Origin: Ferrovibrio sp.
GTDB taxonomy: Bacteria; Pseudomonadota; Alphaproteobacteria; Ferrovibrionales; Ferrovibrionaceae
Reading direction: 5' to 3'
Length of the DNA stretch: 64,000 bases
Assembly: GCF_025869515.1 (NCBI RefSeq)
Contig: NZ_JAOZVR010000091.1
Span: 92,227 to 156,226, forward strand
Part shown: piece after piece, positions 17,847 to 27,135 of the stretch
Layout: each line of letters opens with the position of its first letter
Position numbering within the stretch: the first letter of the stretch is position 1
Made by a program: the position numbers and the translations under genes
The notes under the pieces: generated by a model
Told to the model about the DNA's origin: nothing
Databases searched by the model: none
The model's input: the letters and a program-made list of their open reading frames with translations, nothing else

Positions 17847-18551
17847 ATGTTCGCCTATATACCAGCTCGCGGCGGGTCTCAGCGTATAGCGCGCAAGAAT
17901 ATAAAAACCCTTGGCGGTAAGCCGATTATTGTCCATGTTATTCAGGCATTGCAGGCCGTTCCGGGCATTGACCGCATTCACGTCTCGACGGATGACAGGG
18001 AGATCAGGGCAATTGCCGAAGCACATGGCGCAGTTTGCCTCGAACCCCGCAGCTCCGATCTGTCGAACAGTAAAGCCGGCTTCATAGATCTCATTCGCGA
18101 AGATATTCCGAGATACATCGAGGCGAATGGCGGTACATCTGAGGTCGTTTTTGCACTCGCAACAGCAGCATTAGTACCCGCGGCAGTGTATTCCGATGCA
18201 ATTTCAGCCTTTCAGCAGAATCGACCTGATGTTCTGATGAGCTGCGAATCCTACGATCATCCGGTCTGGTGGGCATTCCGGCAGAAGCAGGATGGGTTCT
18301 GGACACCGATTTTCCCCGACAAGGTTCAGACCAACTCTCAGGATCTGCCACCGGCACTCACCGATTCCGGGCTGTTCTATGTCTTCGACCAGAAGGTACT
18401 GAGCCGTTTCCCATCCCATAAACTGGTCGACAAGCTACTTCCGTATGAAGTGCCCGCAGCCTATCGCTGCGATATCGACACACCGGAAGATTGGGAGCGG
18501 CTGGAATGGAAATACCACCGACTGCACCAGGCAACGAGTTGGCAGGAATGA
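17847..18551 (+). CDS. pseF: CMP-nonulosonate cytidylyltransferase (PseF/NeuA family)
   Basis: The 234-residue protein has the CTP-binding signature IPARGGSQRIARKNI at residues 5-19, VSTDDREI and CDIDTPEDWE near the C-terminus. It activates a nonulosonic acid with CTP, the last soluble step before glycosyl transfer. It is the only such transferase in the window, so if two different nonulosonates are made it must either serve both or a second one lies outside. PseF is preferred over NeuA because of the neighbouring pseG and the pseB homologue. Confidence 0.85.
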   Translation: MFAYIPARGGSQRIARKNIKTLGGKPIIVHVIQALQAVPGIDRIHVSTDDREIRAIAEAHGAVCLEPRSSDLSNSKAGFIDLIREDIPRYIEANGGTSEVVFALATAALVPAAVYSDAISAFQQNRPDVLMSCESYDHPVWWAFRQKQDGFWTPIFPDKVQTNSQDLPPALTDSGLFYVFDQKVLSRFPSHKLVDKLLPYEVPAAYRCDIDTPEDWERLEWKYHRLHQATSWQE

Positions 18552-18591
18552 AAAGTCCGGCCGTCATAAGATTTCCAGTGATTTCATTGCC

Positions 18592-20205
18592 ATGAACCTC
18601 GACAGTTTGCTCGGCAATATCGATCTGCATCCCCGGCATTGGGGCGAGGTGCAGGCCGCGCTGATTCGCGGCCACGGCTGGCCGCTCAGCAGCGCAGAGA
18701 TCGTGCGCGTCCGCGATGTGTTCAACGCCGAATTCGCAGCCGTTATCCGAGCGCATGGCATCAACCGGAACCAGCAGGCCGAGCTCGCCTGGCTGGCGGG
18801 GCCGGTCCTGATGATCGACAGCATGGAATGCTACGCGGCACAGGCACTGAGCCGCCGGTTTGCGAATCGCGGCATTGCTGCCCGTTATGATGGCGCCGGC
18901 ATTCTCGGTGCCCTGGCCACGGGCGCCACGTTGCCATTGCCGATTGCCCTGTCTCGCATCCTGAAAGGGATCCCGCCACGCTCTCCGATCGTACGACTGG
19001 CGTCGGCCGCACTTGCCCCCTGGCGCGGCACGCGCCTGCCGCGCGATCTGCCGCGGAGCATGCGGAAAAATCGCGACATTCTCGCCTTCAACGTGACGCC
19101 GCTTATCATCAGCTCCGCTTCAGCCGCCGGCCTGCGGCTGGTTCTGGGCGACCGATCCGATTGGTTCCCGACCGGATCGCACAATCCAGCCACACTGCCG
19201 CAGCCCTTGGGCAATGCAATCGTTGAGGCCATCCTGACTGCGTTCGAGACTGCCTTTTCCGCCGGTGGCGAACAGTTCGGCCCTGCTATCAGGGAACGGT
19301 TCCGAACCACCCTCATCACCCTCGCTGGTGTCGGGAAAGTCTATATGGATTCCCTGGAGGCCAAGGCCCGATGGCTGCCGGGACACTTCTGGGCAAATTC
19401 CCTCGGACCGTTCCATAATCGGGTAATGGCGCGTTCTGTCGCCCGTCACGGTGGAGAAAGCGCCGCATTCGACCATGGCACCGGGGCAGGATGGTGGATA
19501 CTGCCTGCCCGTACTCTGGTGGAATATGCTGCAGCAACCCGCTTCATCACGTTCACTGCCGCTCAGGCCAAGCGCGAAACTGCCGATATTGACCCACAGT
19601 TGCTCGCTGACGAGAGCCATGTCTGCCAGATCGAGCCGGCGCCTGGAGCCGCAGCCTTTCAGGCCATCCCCACGCTGCCTCCGCAGACTTTGGCCGGGCC
19701 GCGGAAAATTATGTACGTCTCGACGCTATACCCCGGGGAAAAGGGCGAGATCGTACCGGTTCCCTCGGATCTTGTGCAGGTTGACTGGCAGGATCGTCTG
19801 TTCGGCCACTTGAGAAGCCGCGGGCACAAAATCCTGTTCCGTCCGCATCCGGAAAGCCGCGCCACCCCACCGGATGCCCTGATGCAGGCCCACGAGGCGG
19901 AACTGGTGCAGGATGTTCTGGAGATCTCATTGACCAAGGCCGATCTTCTGCTTTTCGACTGGCCGCAGTCGAGTGCCTTCGTCAGCGCCGTCCGCTCAGG
20001 GCGCCCCATTGTGTTGGTTGATCTTGGCGTTATACCGATTGCGCCGGAAGCCCGCGCGTCGCTGGAGCGCCGGGTTGCCATTGTATCTGCTGGCTTTGAT
20101 GGAAAGAATCGGATTTCCTGTGCATGGTCCGATCTCGATGAAGCCATCCTCAAGGCCTCCGAACGGGCCCGTGATACAAGCTTCGTTCGCCAGTATTACG
20201 GCTGA
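18592..20205 (+). CDS. Large protein of unknown function with GT-B-like C-terminal half
   Basis: A 537-residue protein I do not recognise with certainty. The C-terminal third (from about residue 360: KIMYVSTLYPGEKG, ILFRPHPES, ADLLLFDWPQSSAFVSAV, RPIVLVD) looks like the nucleotide-sugar-binding half of CDP-glycerol-transferase-like or capsule GT-B enzymes, including an HPE motif. The N-terminal half is rich in Ala and Arg and shows no family motif I can name. Position straight after the CMP-transferase and before glycan-assembly genes makes a nonulosonate transferase a reasonable guess. ATG 18592 follows the pseF stop by 40 bases; the open frame extends further upstream into pseF but without good support. 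Confidence 0.6.
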   Translation: MNLDSLLGNIDLHPRHWGEVQAALIRGHGWPLSSAEIVRVRDVFNAEFAAVIRAHGINRNQQAELAWLAGPVLMIDSMECYAAQALSRRFANRGIAARYDGAGILGALATGATLPLPIALSRILKGIPPRSPIVRLASAALAPWRGTRLPRDLPRSMRKNRDILAFNVTPLIISSASAAGLRLVLGDRSDWFPTGSHNPATLPQPLGNAIVEAILTAFETAFSAGGEQFGPAIRERFRTTLITLAGVGKVYMDSLEAKARWLPGHFWANSLGPFHNRVMARSVARHGGESAAFDHGTGAGWWILPARTLVEYAAATRFITFTAAQAKRETADIDPQLLADESHVCQIEPAPGAAAFQAIPTLPPQTLAGPRKIMYVSTLYPGEKGEIVPVPSDLVQVDWQDRLFGHLRSRGHKILFRPHPESRATPPDALMQAHEAELVQDVLEISLTKADLLLFDWPQSSAFVSAVRSGRPIVLVDLGVIPIAPEARASLERRVAIVSAGFDGKNRISCAWSDLDEAILKASERARDTSFVRQYYG

Positions 20206-20226
20206 AGTCGAATCAGGCATCGTCGC

Positions 20227-22029
20227 GTGACACATCAGATTCCGAACTTTTACGTCGAAACTCTGCCGGCCGGCGCCGGCGCTCCGACAGCAGAATGGGC
20301 CTGCCTCGGGCCGCAATCGATCAGCATGCACGCGGACAGGATTCACCCCGACAGCCTGACGCGGCATGATTCGCCGAATGGCAGCCGGACAATTGTGGTC
20401 GGCCACGTCATTCTTGGCGATCGCATTGCGAATGTGGATGTGGCGCAACAGGCGGCCTACCAGATTCACGATGACGCCTGGCTTGCAAGCTTGAATGGTG
20501 AATTCCTTCTCCTGCACGCCCAAGGCCCTTCCCTGCAGATCATCAGCAGCCGGTTTGGCTATCCGCCATTCTGGTATGCTTTCGTCGACGGAAAGCTTCT
20601 TGGGGGAACACTATTCGCAGCCGTCTGGGATCGCATGCAGGATCTTGGCCGCACCGGTGTGAACACCCAATCGCTGTTCGAGACCCTGGTCTACAAACGT
20701 GTCTTCGGAACCAAGAGCCCACATCCGGATATATTCGCGCTGCCCCCGGCGCACCGGCTGACTCTTGATCCCAGCGGCTTGCGCACAAGCCCATACTGGG
20801 CGCCTGATTTTTCCAGAAAACTCTCGCTTTCTCCACAGGAAGCCGCCGAAGAACTTTCGGGCAGACTGAAGAAATCCCTGCAGCGGAAAACCAGCGATGG
20901 CCGACGCTACGCGCTGTTCCTCAGTGGCGGCATGGATACGCGCCTCGTCCTGGCGCATGCCGCCGAACTGGGCCTTGAACTTCCCTGCATCACCATCAAT
21001 GCCTTTGAGAATCGTGAAGTGCTTGTGGCGCGGCGGGCGGCCGAACTAACCGGGCAAAAACACATCTTCATGGAAACGCCGCAAGGCCATTACCGCAGCA
21101 CACTGGATGAGGCCGTTCGCCTTACCGGTGCCATGACCATGCCGATGTGCATGTTTCATGGTCATCAGGAAGCCGTCGCCCCGATTGCCGATGTCGGACT
21201 GCACGGACATGGCTTCGACTATTTTTTCCAGGGCATGTATATCCCGTCCCGGCGCTACACGATCCTGGGCAGGACGATACCCTACCGGACGCGGCGGGCG
21301 ATATCGGGCGATATTGTCACCGATTTCCTCGACACAATCAGCTACAAGCTGCGTGGTAATCGGTTGAGCGATGTTGCCAGACCCCCGGCGTTTGCCCATC
21401 GCATGGAGATTCTGCGGGCCGAACTGTCGGATATCGCCTCCGCATTTGCGGGACGCGCGGCAGAGCCTGGCGATACATATGAATGGCTGGCCTTCCACAA
21501 CCTGGCGCGCCATTACTCGATCGGCGACCACTGGGGCATGAATACCGTCGTCGAGCAGAGGACCATATCCTTCGACAATGATCTTTACGATTTCTATGCC
21601 CGCCTGCCTTCCGCATTGCGCTTTGACGCCAGAGTGATGCGGCTGTGCCTTGAGCGGCGCAATCCGGCTCTAGCGCAACTCATTAGTGCCAATCACGGCT
21701 ATCCGATCGGATTGTCCTCAGCGGAACGAACCCTGAGGGCTGCCGCACGTTTCCTGCGCCGCCGACTGCGGCCGATGCAGCAAAGCGAAGCGACGGAATT
21801 CGATCGCATGGGCCTGCCGCAGCAGCACCTGATCACTGGCGAGTGGCGCGAAGCCATGTATGAACTCGCCAATTCACCGCGCCTGGCAGCGCTGGATTTT
21901 CTCGATGAGAAAGCCGCCAAACGGCTGGCTCATGAAGCCGCCGACGGAAAGAAACTCCGCGATCCTCAGTTTCTGAGCCTGCTGATGACCGTCGACCGCT
22001 TCCTGATGAACCACACCCGCAATGGCTGA
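20227..22029 (+). CDS. Asparagine synthetase-like protein lacking the glutaminase Cys
   Basis: This 600-residue protein has the AsnB layout but begins MTHQIPNF, so the Cys2 nucleophile is absent. The Ntn-type domain is still recognisable (NGEFLLLHAQG, SRFGYPPFWY). The synthetase domain has LFLSGGMDTRLVL at about residues 231-243, where the usual final Ser of SGGxDS is Thr. It cannot use glutamine through its own N-terminal domain; it may use free ammonia, another amine, or ammonia from a partner, as beta-lactam synthetase relatives do. It starts at GTG 20227. The gene ends four bases from a convergent sulfotransferase. Confidence 0.75.
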   Translation: MTHQIPNFYVETLPAGAGAPTAEWACLGPQSISMHADRIHPDSLTRHDSPNGSRTIVVGHVILGDRIANVDVAQQAAYQIHDDAWLASLNGEFLLLHAQGPSLQIISSRFGYPPFWYAFVDGKLLGGTLFAAVWDRMQDLGRTGVNTQSLFETLVYKRVFGTKSPHPDIFALPPAHRLTLDPSGLRTSPYWAPDFSRKLSLSPQEAAEELSGRLKKSLQRKTSDGRRYALFLSGGMDTRLVLAHAAELGLELPCITINAFENREVLVARRAAELTGQKHIFMETPQGHYRSTLDEAVRLTGAMTMPMCMFHGHQEAVAPIADVGLHGHGFDYFFQGMYIPSRRYTILGRTIPYRTRRAISGDIVTDFLDTISYKLRGNRLSDVARPPAFAHRMEILRAELSDIASAFAGRAAEPGDTYEWLAFHNLARHYSIGDHWGMNTVVEQRTISFDNDLYDFYARLPSALRFDARVMRLCLERRNPALAQLISANHGYPIGLSSAERTLRAAARFLRRRLRPMQQSEATEFDRMGLPQQHLITGEWREAMYELANSPRLAALDFLDEKAAKRLAHEAADGKKLRDPQFLSLLMTVDRFLMNHTRNG

Positions 22030-22033
22030 CGCC

Positions 22034-22909
22034 TCAACCGGCAGAGGTCGTCCATTCCCGCAGGTCGTCTCCGAGCAAGGCCGACAGCTTCTGGTTCTCG
22101 GCGGAGAATTGTGCGGTCAGCCGTGCACGCGCATCGGTCGGCAGCGGCTCATAGGCCTGCGCCTCCCCGGAAGTGGATTTGGCGCCCAGCAGCGACCAGA
22201 GTAAAGGCCGCACCCGCGTGCGGCGCAGCTTCCGCCAGATCGGCAGAATGAACGAAAGATTGATGATTGGCGAAACCACCTTGTAAAGCAGCATGCCCCG
22301 CAAGCCGGGCAGGATCCTTGTACCTCCTACGCTGCTACTGGCCGCTGCCGGCACGAATGTCGGATCGATCTTGAGGAAAGTGAAAAGCGATTTGAAGAAT
22401 TCCTCCGGATGGGCCGTCGCCCGCTCGTAGATGGCAACAAAAATCTGCTCCCGGGGAAACAGTTCAAGGAACCGCGAGATTTGCGTAAAATAGCGTCCGC
22501 GATCGAGAAACTCCGGATGACGGGTAATGACATCCTCGAATGGCGGCAGGTCCGGAGTGTGGCGACGCCACATCCAGTATGCCGAGTAAGCGCGATCCAC
22601 CGGCTCACGCAGCATAAAAATCAGCTTCAGGTCCGGATTGAACTCATGCAGTTCTTTCGCGACATAAGGATAGAACATATAGTCCGGCGTTGCCTCGCCA
22701 GCAACCTTACCCGCAGCATCCGAAAACTGCGCCAGATACCAGTCAAAGCCGAGATGCCGGCGGCTGAAGCGGTTGTCTTCGGCCCGGGAAAAGAAATGCA
22801 GTTCTTTGATTTGAGGCATGAAAACTGCCGGATGCTCCTGAAGGCATTCGTGCAGCCACGTCGTTCCGGCCTTCTGCGCCCCCAGCACCATGAATGTGGG
22901 CATATTCAT
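22034..22909 (-). CDS. PAPS-dependent sulfotransferase (copy 2)
   Basis: The 291-residue protein is a classical carbohydrate sulfotransferase of the heparan/NodH-like type. The 5'-PSB loop LGAQKAGTTWLH is at residues 9-20, and the 3'-phosphate site is FMLREPVDRAYSAYW. HFFSR and GEATPDYM segments are also typical. It is the only minus-strand gene in the first 33 kb, inserted convergently behind the AsnB-like gene and divergent from asnB copy 2, which suggests that it was added later to the locus. ATG 22909 is preferred; a GTG two codons upstream is possible. Confidence 0.85.
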   Translation of the reverse strand: MNMPTFMVLGAQKAGTTWLHECLQEHPAVFMPQIKELHFFSRAEDNRFSRRHLGFDWYLAQFSDAAGKVAGEATPDYMFYPYVAKELHEFNPDLKLIFMLREPVDRAYSAYWMWRRHTPDLPPFEDVITRHPEFLDRGRYFTQISRFLELFPREQIFVAIYERATAHPEEFFKSLFTFLKIDPTFVPAAASSSVGGTRILPGLRGMLLYKVVSPIINLSFILPIWRKLRRTRVRPLLWSLLGAKSTSGEAQAYEPLPTDARARLTAQFSAENQKLSALLGDDLREWTTSAG

Positions 22910-22995
22910 CGTCACATATCCCGCGCTTGCGTCATTTTATCGCATAGCTATACCCCCGGCAGCCAAACAAGCGCAATCTGTATAGAGACATAACG
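22910..22995. promoter_or_regulatory. Divergent intergenic region, sulfotransferase / asnB copy 2
   Basis: An 86-base gap between two divergent starts must contain the promoter of the minus-strand sulfotransferase and possibly one for the asnB copy 2 operon. It is AT-richer than the flanks in its centre (around 22932-22950). I see no convincing paired -35/-10 boxes or operator. Confidence 0.4.
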
Positions 22996-24795
22996 ATGTG
23001 CGGAGTTGTCGGAATTTTCCTGAACCGGCCGTTGCGGCCAGATGATGTTGCGCTCGGCCGCGCCATGCAGGCCGCATTGAAGTATCGCGGGCCGGATGCC
23101 GAAGGGGAATGGCAGGATCAGGATGCCGGCGTGTGGCTTGGTCATACCCGTCTGGCCATCCAGGACCTGTCGGCTGCCGCCAGCCAGCCGATGCTGTCCT
23201 CCAGCCATACGGCGCTGACATACAACGGCGAGATATACAATTTTCCCGCCCTTCGCGCTGATCTTCTCCAGCATGGAGACCATTTCGTTTCTGATGGCGA
23301 TACCGAAGTCCTGCTGCATGGCTGGAACAGATACGGCAAGGCCTTCCTGGAACGCATCGATGGCATGTTTTCATTCGCACTGTGGGATGGCGAGCAAGCC
23401 TGGCTAGCCGGCGATGCCTTCGGTGAAAAAACCCTTTATGTGGCGGAAACGCCGGATGGCATATATGCCTGCTCGGAACTCGCACCTCTTGCCAGGCTGC
23501 TGGAGGCCGACGCCAGCCTGTCCGGTGACCTGCTCTGCGCTTTCCTGGCACTCGGCTACATACCTGCCCCGCAAACCGCGCGTGCAGGCATAAGGCGTCT
23601 GGCGCCCGCCGGCATCCTGCAGATAAAGCGCGGCAGGATCGTCGCCGAAAGCTCGCATTGGTCACTGCCGGTGCCGCAGATCGGCAAAGGCGAACCGGAA
23701 CCCTTGACCGAGACCGAACTCGATTCACTCTGCGACAGCCTGTGCACGTCTCTGCGCGGTCGGCTGATATCGGATGTTCCGGTCAGCCTGTTTCTTTCCG
23801 GCGGCATCGACAGCGGATTGATCGCCGCCCTCTGCGCCAAGGAACTCTCTACAAAACTGCCTTGCGTCACGGTCCGCTTCAGTACCGATGATGGGGATGA
23901 ATGTCATACGGCCAGCGCCGTGGCCAAACACCTCGGCCTACCGCACCAGATCGTCGACAGCCAGAGCGGCAACACGTCTCTGGATGCCGATACCCTGCTC
24001 GGCCTTTTCGGCCAGCCGAATGACAATCTAACTGTCGCTGCCGTACATCAGATGTCGACTGCCGCTACCGCCCTTGGCTATACGGTCGGCCTGACCGGCA
24101 TGGGCGGCGATGAACTGCTCATTGGCTATCAGAAGGCAAGTTTCCTGTGGCGCTACCGGCACCTGTTCGATATGCCCTGGCCGCTCCGCAAGGCGCTCGA
24201 TCCGGTTTTCGCAGCCGGCGCCGTGTTCAACAGCCGGGCGGCAACCGCACGCGCCCTGAGCAGGCAGCCGAACTGGCTGCGATACCTGACGATCAAGAAC
24301 CAGCCGGGCAACGAACTGCTCCGCGACATATCGGGCTTCGATTCATGGGCCAGCCGCAACTTCGGGCATTCCGGCCCCGCCTGGCTGGAAGCGGCAGCAT
24401 TCGATGCAGGCTCTGTGATGCCATCGAGCCAGTTGCCTGCCCTCGACCTGGGCAGCATGCGAGCCAGTCTTGAGCTCAGGACACCCTTCCTGTCGCGCAT
24501 GCTGTTCGAGCAGGTTGCCAAACTCGATCCTCGCCGCCTGGTGTCTCGCGGCCAGAAGGAACCCCTGCGACGGCTACTGCGGCGATACCTGCCGGAGAGC
24601 ATAACAAGCCTGCCCAAGCGTGGTTTCATCCTGCCGCAGAGCCGATTTCTCGCGCAACATCCGGGGAAGACTCCGGAAGTGCCGGGCGTGCCGGCGGCAG
24701 TCAGCACCGCTTTATGGGAGCGCAGGACAGAGATCGGCTACGAGCGTCTGGCCGTGCGCCTGGCCCTGGCCGAACGTTATCTTGCGAATGGCTGA
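22996..24795 (+). CDS. asnB: Asparagine synthetase, glutamine-hydrolysing (AsnB family, copy 2)
   Basis: The 599-residue protein is a complete class II AsnB: MCGVVGIFL gives the Cys2 nucleophile, KYRGPDAEG and YNGEIYN are present, SGGIDS lies at about residues 268-273 and GMGGDELLIGY follows. The C-terminus has the LPKRGF motif common in this family. It differs substantially from copy 1, so the two probably amidate different carboxylates. A sugar carboxamide is likely, given the uronic acid pathway genes at 33790-37522. The stop is three bases before the next ATG. Confidence 0.87.
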   Translation: MCGVVGIFLNRPLRPDDVALGRAMQAALKYRGPDAEGEWQDQDAGVWLGHTRLAIQDLSAAASQPMLSSSHTALTYNGEIYNFPALRADLLQHGDHFVSDGDTEVLLHGWNRYGKAFLERIDGMFSFALWDGEQAWLAGDAFGEKTLYVAETPDGIYACSELAPLARLLEADASLSGDLLCAFLALGYIPAPQTARAGIRRLAPAGILQIKRGRIVAESSHWSLPVPQIGKGEPEPLTETELDSLCDSLCTSLRGRLISDVPVSLFLSGGIDSGLIAALCAKELSTKLPCVTVRFSTDDGDECHTASAVAKHLGLPHQIVDSQSGNTSLDADTLLGLFGQPNDNLTVAAVHQMSTAATALGYTVGLTGMGGDELLIGYQKASFLWRYRHLFDMPWPLRKALDPVFAAGAVFNSRAATARALSRQPNWLRYLTIKNQPGNELLRDISGFDSWASRNFGHSGPAWLEAAAFDAGSVMPSSQLPALDLGSMRASLELRTPFLSRMLFEQVAKLDPRRLVSRGQKEPLRRLLRRYLPESITSLPKRGFILPQSRFLAQHPGKTPEVPGVPAAVSTALWERRTEIGYERLAVRLALAERYLANG

Positions 24796-24798
24796 CGC

Positions 24799-27135
24799 AT
24801 GCGCCTGCTGATCGCGGTTCGGCTGTCCTCGGGGCTGCGCTCCTCGGTGACGACAGGTCACTGGCGCCCCAGCGGCTCGCCGGCGATATACAAGCTGATC
24901 GAAGGCCTGCATCAGAATGGCCATGCCATCAAGCTGATTTTGGTCGATCGCGATACCATCACAGATGGCAAGCCACAGGTTTTGCGACTTGAGGGGCTCG
25001 ACATCGACATACAGCGATTGCCGGTGCCGAAGATGTTCAGCCGGCTGCCGCGGCAACTGCAGACGATAGCAACCGAACTGTATCACGCCTTCGGCATCTG
25101 GCGGATCGGACGACACTACCGGCCGGACGCCGTCTATCTGGATCGCGCCATGCTGTGGCCGGCTGGCCTGCTAGCCCGGTTTTCCCGATGGCCGGTGATC
25201 TGGCGCGTGCTTGGGATCAGTCCGAATCTGCAGGAAGCCTTCCATGGCCAACGCCTGAATCACAAGGCGATGCGCTGGTTGATGCAGTCGCCATTTTCAT
25301 CCGTTATCTGCAGCCGGGATGGCAGCGGCGGTGACGCCTGGTTGCCGCGCCTGCTCGCCCCGCAGATTCCGAGCGCGGTTCTGCTCAATGGCGTCGATCA
25401 GCCGGACGCGCCCAATCCGTCAGCACCGGCACTGAACATACCAGCATCCGATACTGTCGTGACCTTCCTCGGCAGGCTGGACCACCTGAAGAATCTACAA
25501 CTGTTCGTTGCCGGGTTTGCACAGGCGGCAGCCAGACAACCTGGCCTGCACGCCCTTGTCGTCGGCAACGGCGAAGAGAGGGCATGGCTGGAGCAAAGAC
25601 TCCAATCGCCCGACTGCAGTGCGATCACCTTTATACCTGGCGTTCCGCATGATCAGGTTTCCGGCATTCTTGATCTGACCGATATATATGTGTCGCTGAA
25701 TGCCATGGGCAATCTCAGTAACGCCAATCTGGAGGCGATAAAATCCGGCCTTTGTTTGGTGATCCCCAAAGCGGATCCCGATACGGCAAGGGACGTCGAC
25801 ACCGACAATTTCCTTCCTGAAACGTCCGCATTGCGGATCGACATGAATGAGATATCTCTGGCAGATGCCTTGATCCATCTCCATCGCAATCCCGGCGAGC
25901 GCATCGCACGCGCCGCTGAAACAGCAAAGATCGGCGCCACTCTGCAGACATGGCAAGCCAGAATCGATACCGAAATCGACTTGATCAGCGATGCCATCCG
26001 GAACAGTCGCACGACCGACATCGCATTTGTCATCGCCGATCTTCAGGCCGGCGGCGCCCAGCGCGTGGCAACCATTCTGATGCAGGCCTTACACCGGCGC
26101 GGCCACCGGATTTCCCTGATCACATTCTCCAGCGAAAGCGAAGATATTCTGCCCGTCGCGCCGGGGATACGCCGCATCGCACTTCCGGCGAATGGGAACA
26201 GCGGGAACGTTTTCTCCGCGCTGTATGGAAATATCCGACGCATCCTCCTGCTCCGGCGTGCATTATCTTGGTTGCAGGCGCCGGTTGTTGTCTCCTTCAT
26301 TGGCAGTACCAATATCGTCGCCGCTCTGGCCAGCCTGTTCTCACCATGGCGCCTACTCATCTCGGAGCGGAACGATCCCGCCCGCCAAAGCTTGGGAAAG
26401 GTATGGAATATCCTGCGTCGTCGCCTTTACCCCCTGGCTGACGTCATTACGGCCAACAGTGCCGGTGCCATACAAAACATGGCAGGCTGGGTCAGCCCGG
26501 ACCGACTGAAGCTGGTCCGCAATCCATTGCCGTCCACCGCATTCTGCGCCGAGCAGCCGCCGTCACAGCGCGAGCAGGTCATTCTTGCCGTCGGCCGCCT
26601 GCAACCGCAGAAAGGCTTCGACATTCTGATCGAAGCTCTTGCACGCCTCGATATCCCGCCGACCTGGCGTCTTGCCATTGCCGGCACCGGCCCTCTCGAG
26701 GCTGATTTGAAAGCCATGGCAGTTAAAAACGGCGTCGCGGATCGAATTGACTGGCTAGGCTTCGTAACGGACATGCCTCGCCTTTATGCCAGGGCTGCGA
26801 TCTTTGCCCTTCCTTCCCGCTATGAAGGAACGCCGAATGCCCTGCTGGAAGCTATGGCGGCTGGCTGTGCCTGTGTGGCGGCGGATACAGCACACGGTGC
26901 CGTCGAACTGATCGCTTCGGACTCGAACGGCATACTCTGCCGCGGTAACGACCGCGATGCATTGGCCGCCGCCCTCTCGGTGCTCACTGTCCGGCCAGAC
27001 ATGCAGGATCGTCTCGGAGCCGGTGCCCAGGCCACGGCCAGGCAATATGAGAGCGAAGGCGTAGTGGACGAATGGGAAGTTCTGTTCGGAATCCGCGATT
27101 CTGCCGGCATGCATACCGGGGCAGACCGGCGATGA
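24799..27135 (+). CDS. Tandem GT4-type glycosyltransferase fusion
   Basis: The 778-residue protein contains two consecutive GT-B glycosyltransferases. Domain 1 (about 1-395) begins LLIAVRLSSGLRSS, with FLGRLDHLKNLQLFV as the donor-domain entry and NANLEAIKSGLCLV in place of the E-x7-E region. Domain 2 (about 405-778) starts FVIADLQAGGAQRVA and has AVGRLQPQKGFDIL and YEGTPNALLEAMAAG. Domain 2 is a clean GT4 retaining transferase; domain 1 is more diverged. Each could add one sugar, so the protein may make a disaccharide step on the repeat unit. It overlaps the following gene by four bases. Confidence 0.85.
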   Translation: MRLLIAVRLSSGLRSSVTTGHWRPSGSPAIYKLIEGLHQNGHAIKLILVDRDTITDGKPQVLRLEGLDIDIQRLPVPKMFSRLPRQLQTIATELYHAFGIWRIGRHYRPDAVYLDRAMLWPAGLLARFSRWPVIWRVLGISPNLQEAFHGQRLNHKAMRWLMQSPFSSVICSRDGSGGDAWLPRLLAPQIPSAVLLNGVDQPDAPNPSAPALNIPASDTVVTFLGRLDHLKNLQLFVAGFAQAAARQPGLHALVVGNGEERAWLEQRLQSPDCSAITFIPGVPHDQVSGILDLTDIYVSLNAMGNLSNANLEAIKSGLCLVIPKADPDTARDVDTDNFLPETSALRIDMNEISLADALIHLHRNPGERIARAAETAKIGATLQTWQARIDTEIDLISDAIRNSRTTDIAFVIADLQAGGAQRVATILMQALHRRGHRISLITFSSESEDILPVAPGIRRIALPANGNSGNVFSALYGNIRRILLLRRALSWLQAPVVVSFIGSTNIVAALASLFSPWRLLISERNDPARQSLGKVWNILRRRLYPLADVITANSAGAIQNMAGWVSPDRLKLVRNPLPSTAFCAEQPPSQREQVILAVGRLQPQKGFDILIEALARLDIPPTWRLAIAGTGPLEADLKAMAVKNGVADRIDWLGFVTDMPRLYARAAIFALPSRYEGTPNALLEAMAAGCACVAADTAHGAVELIASDSNGILCRGNDRDALAAALSVLTVRPDMQDRLGAGAQATARQYESEGVVDEWEVLFGIRDSAGMHTGADRR

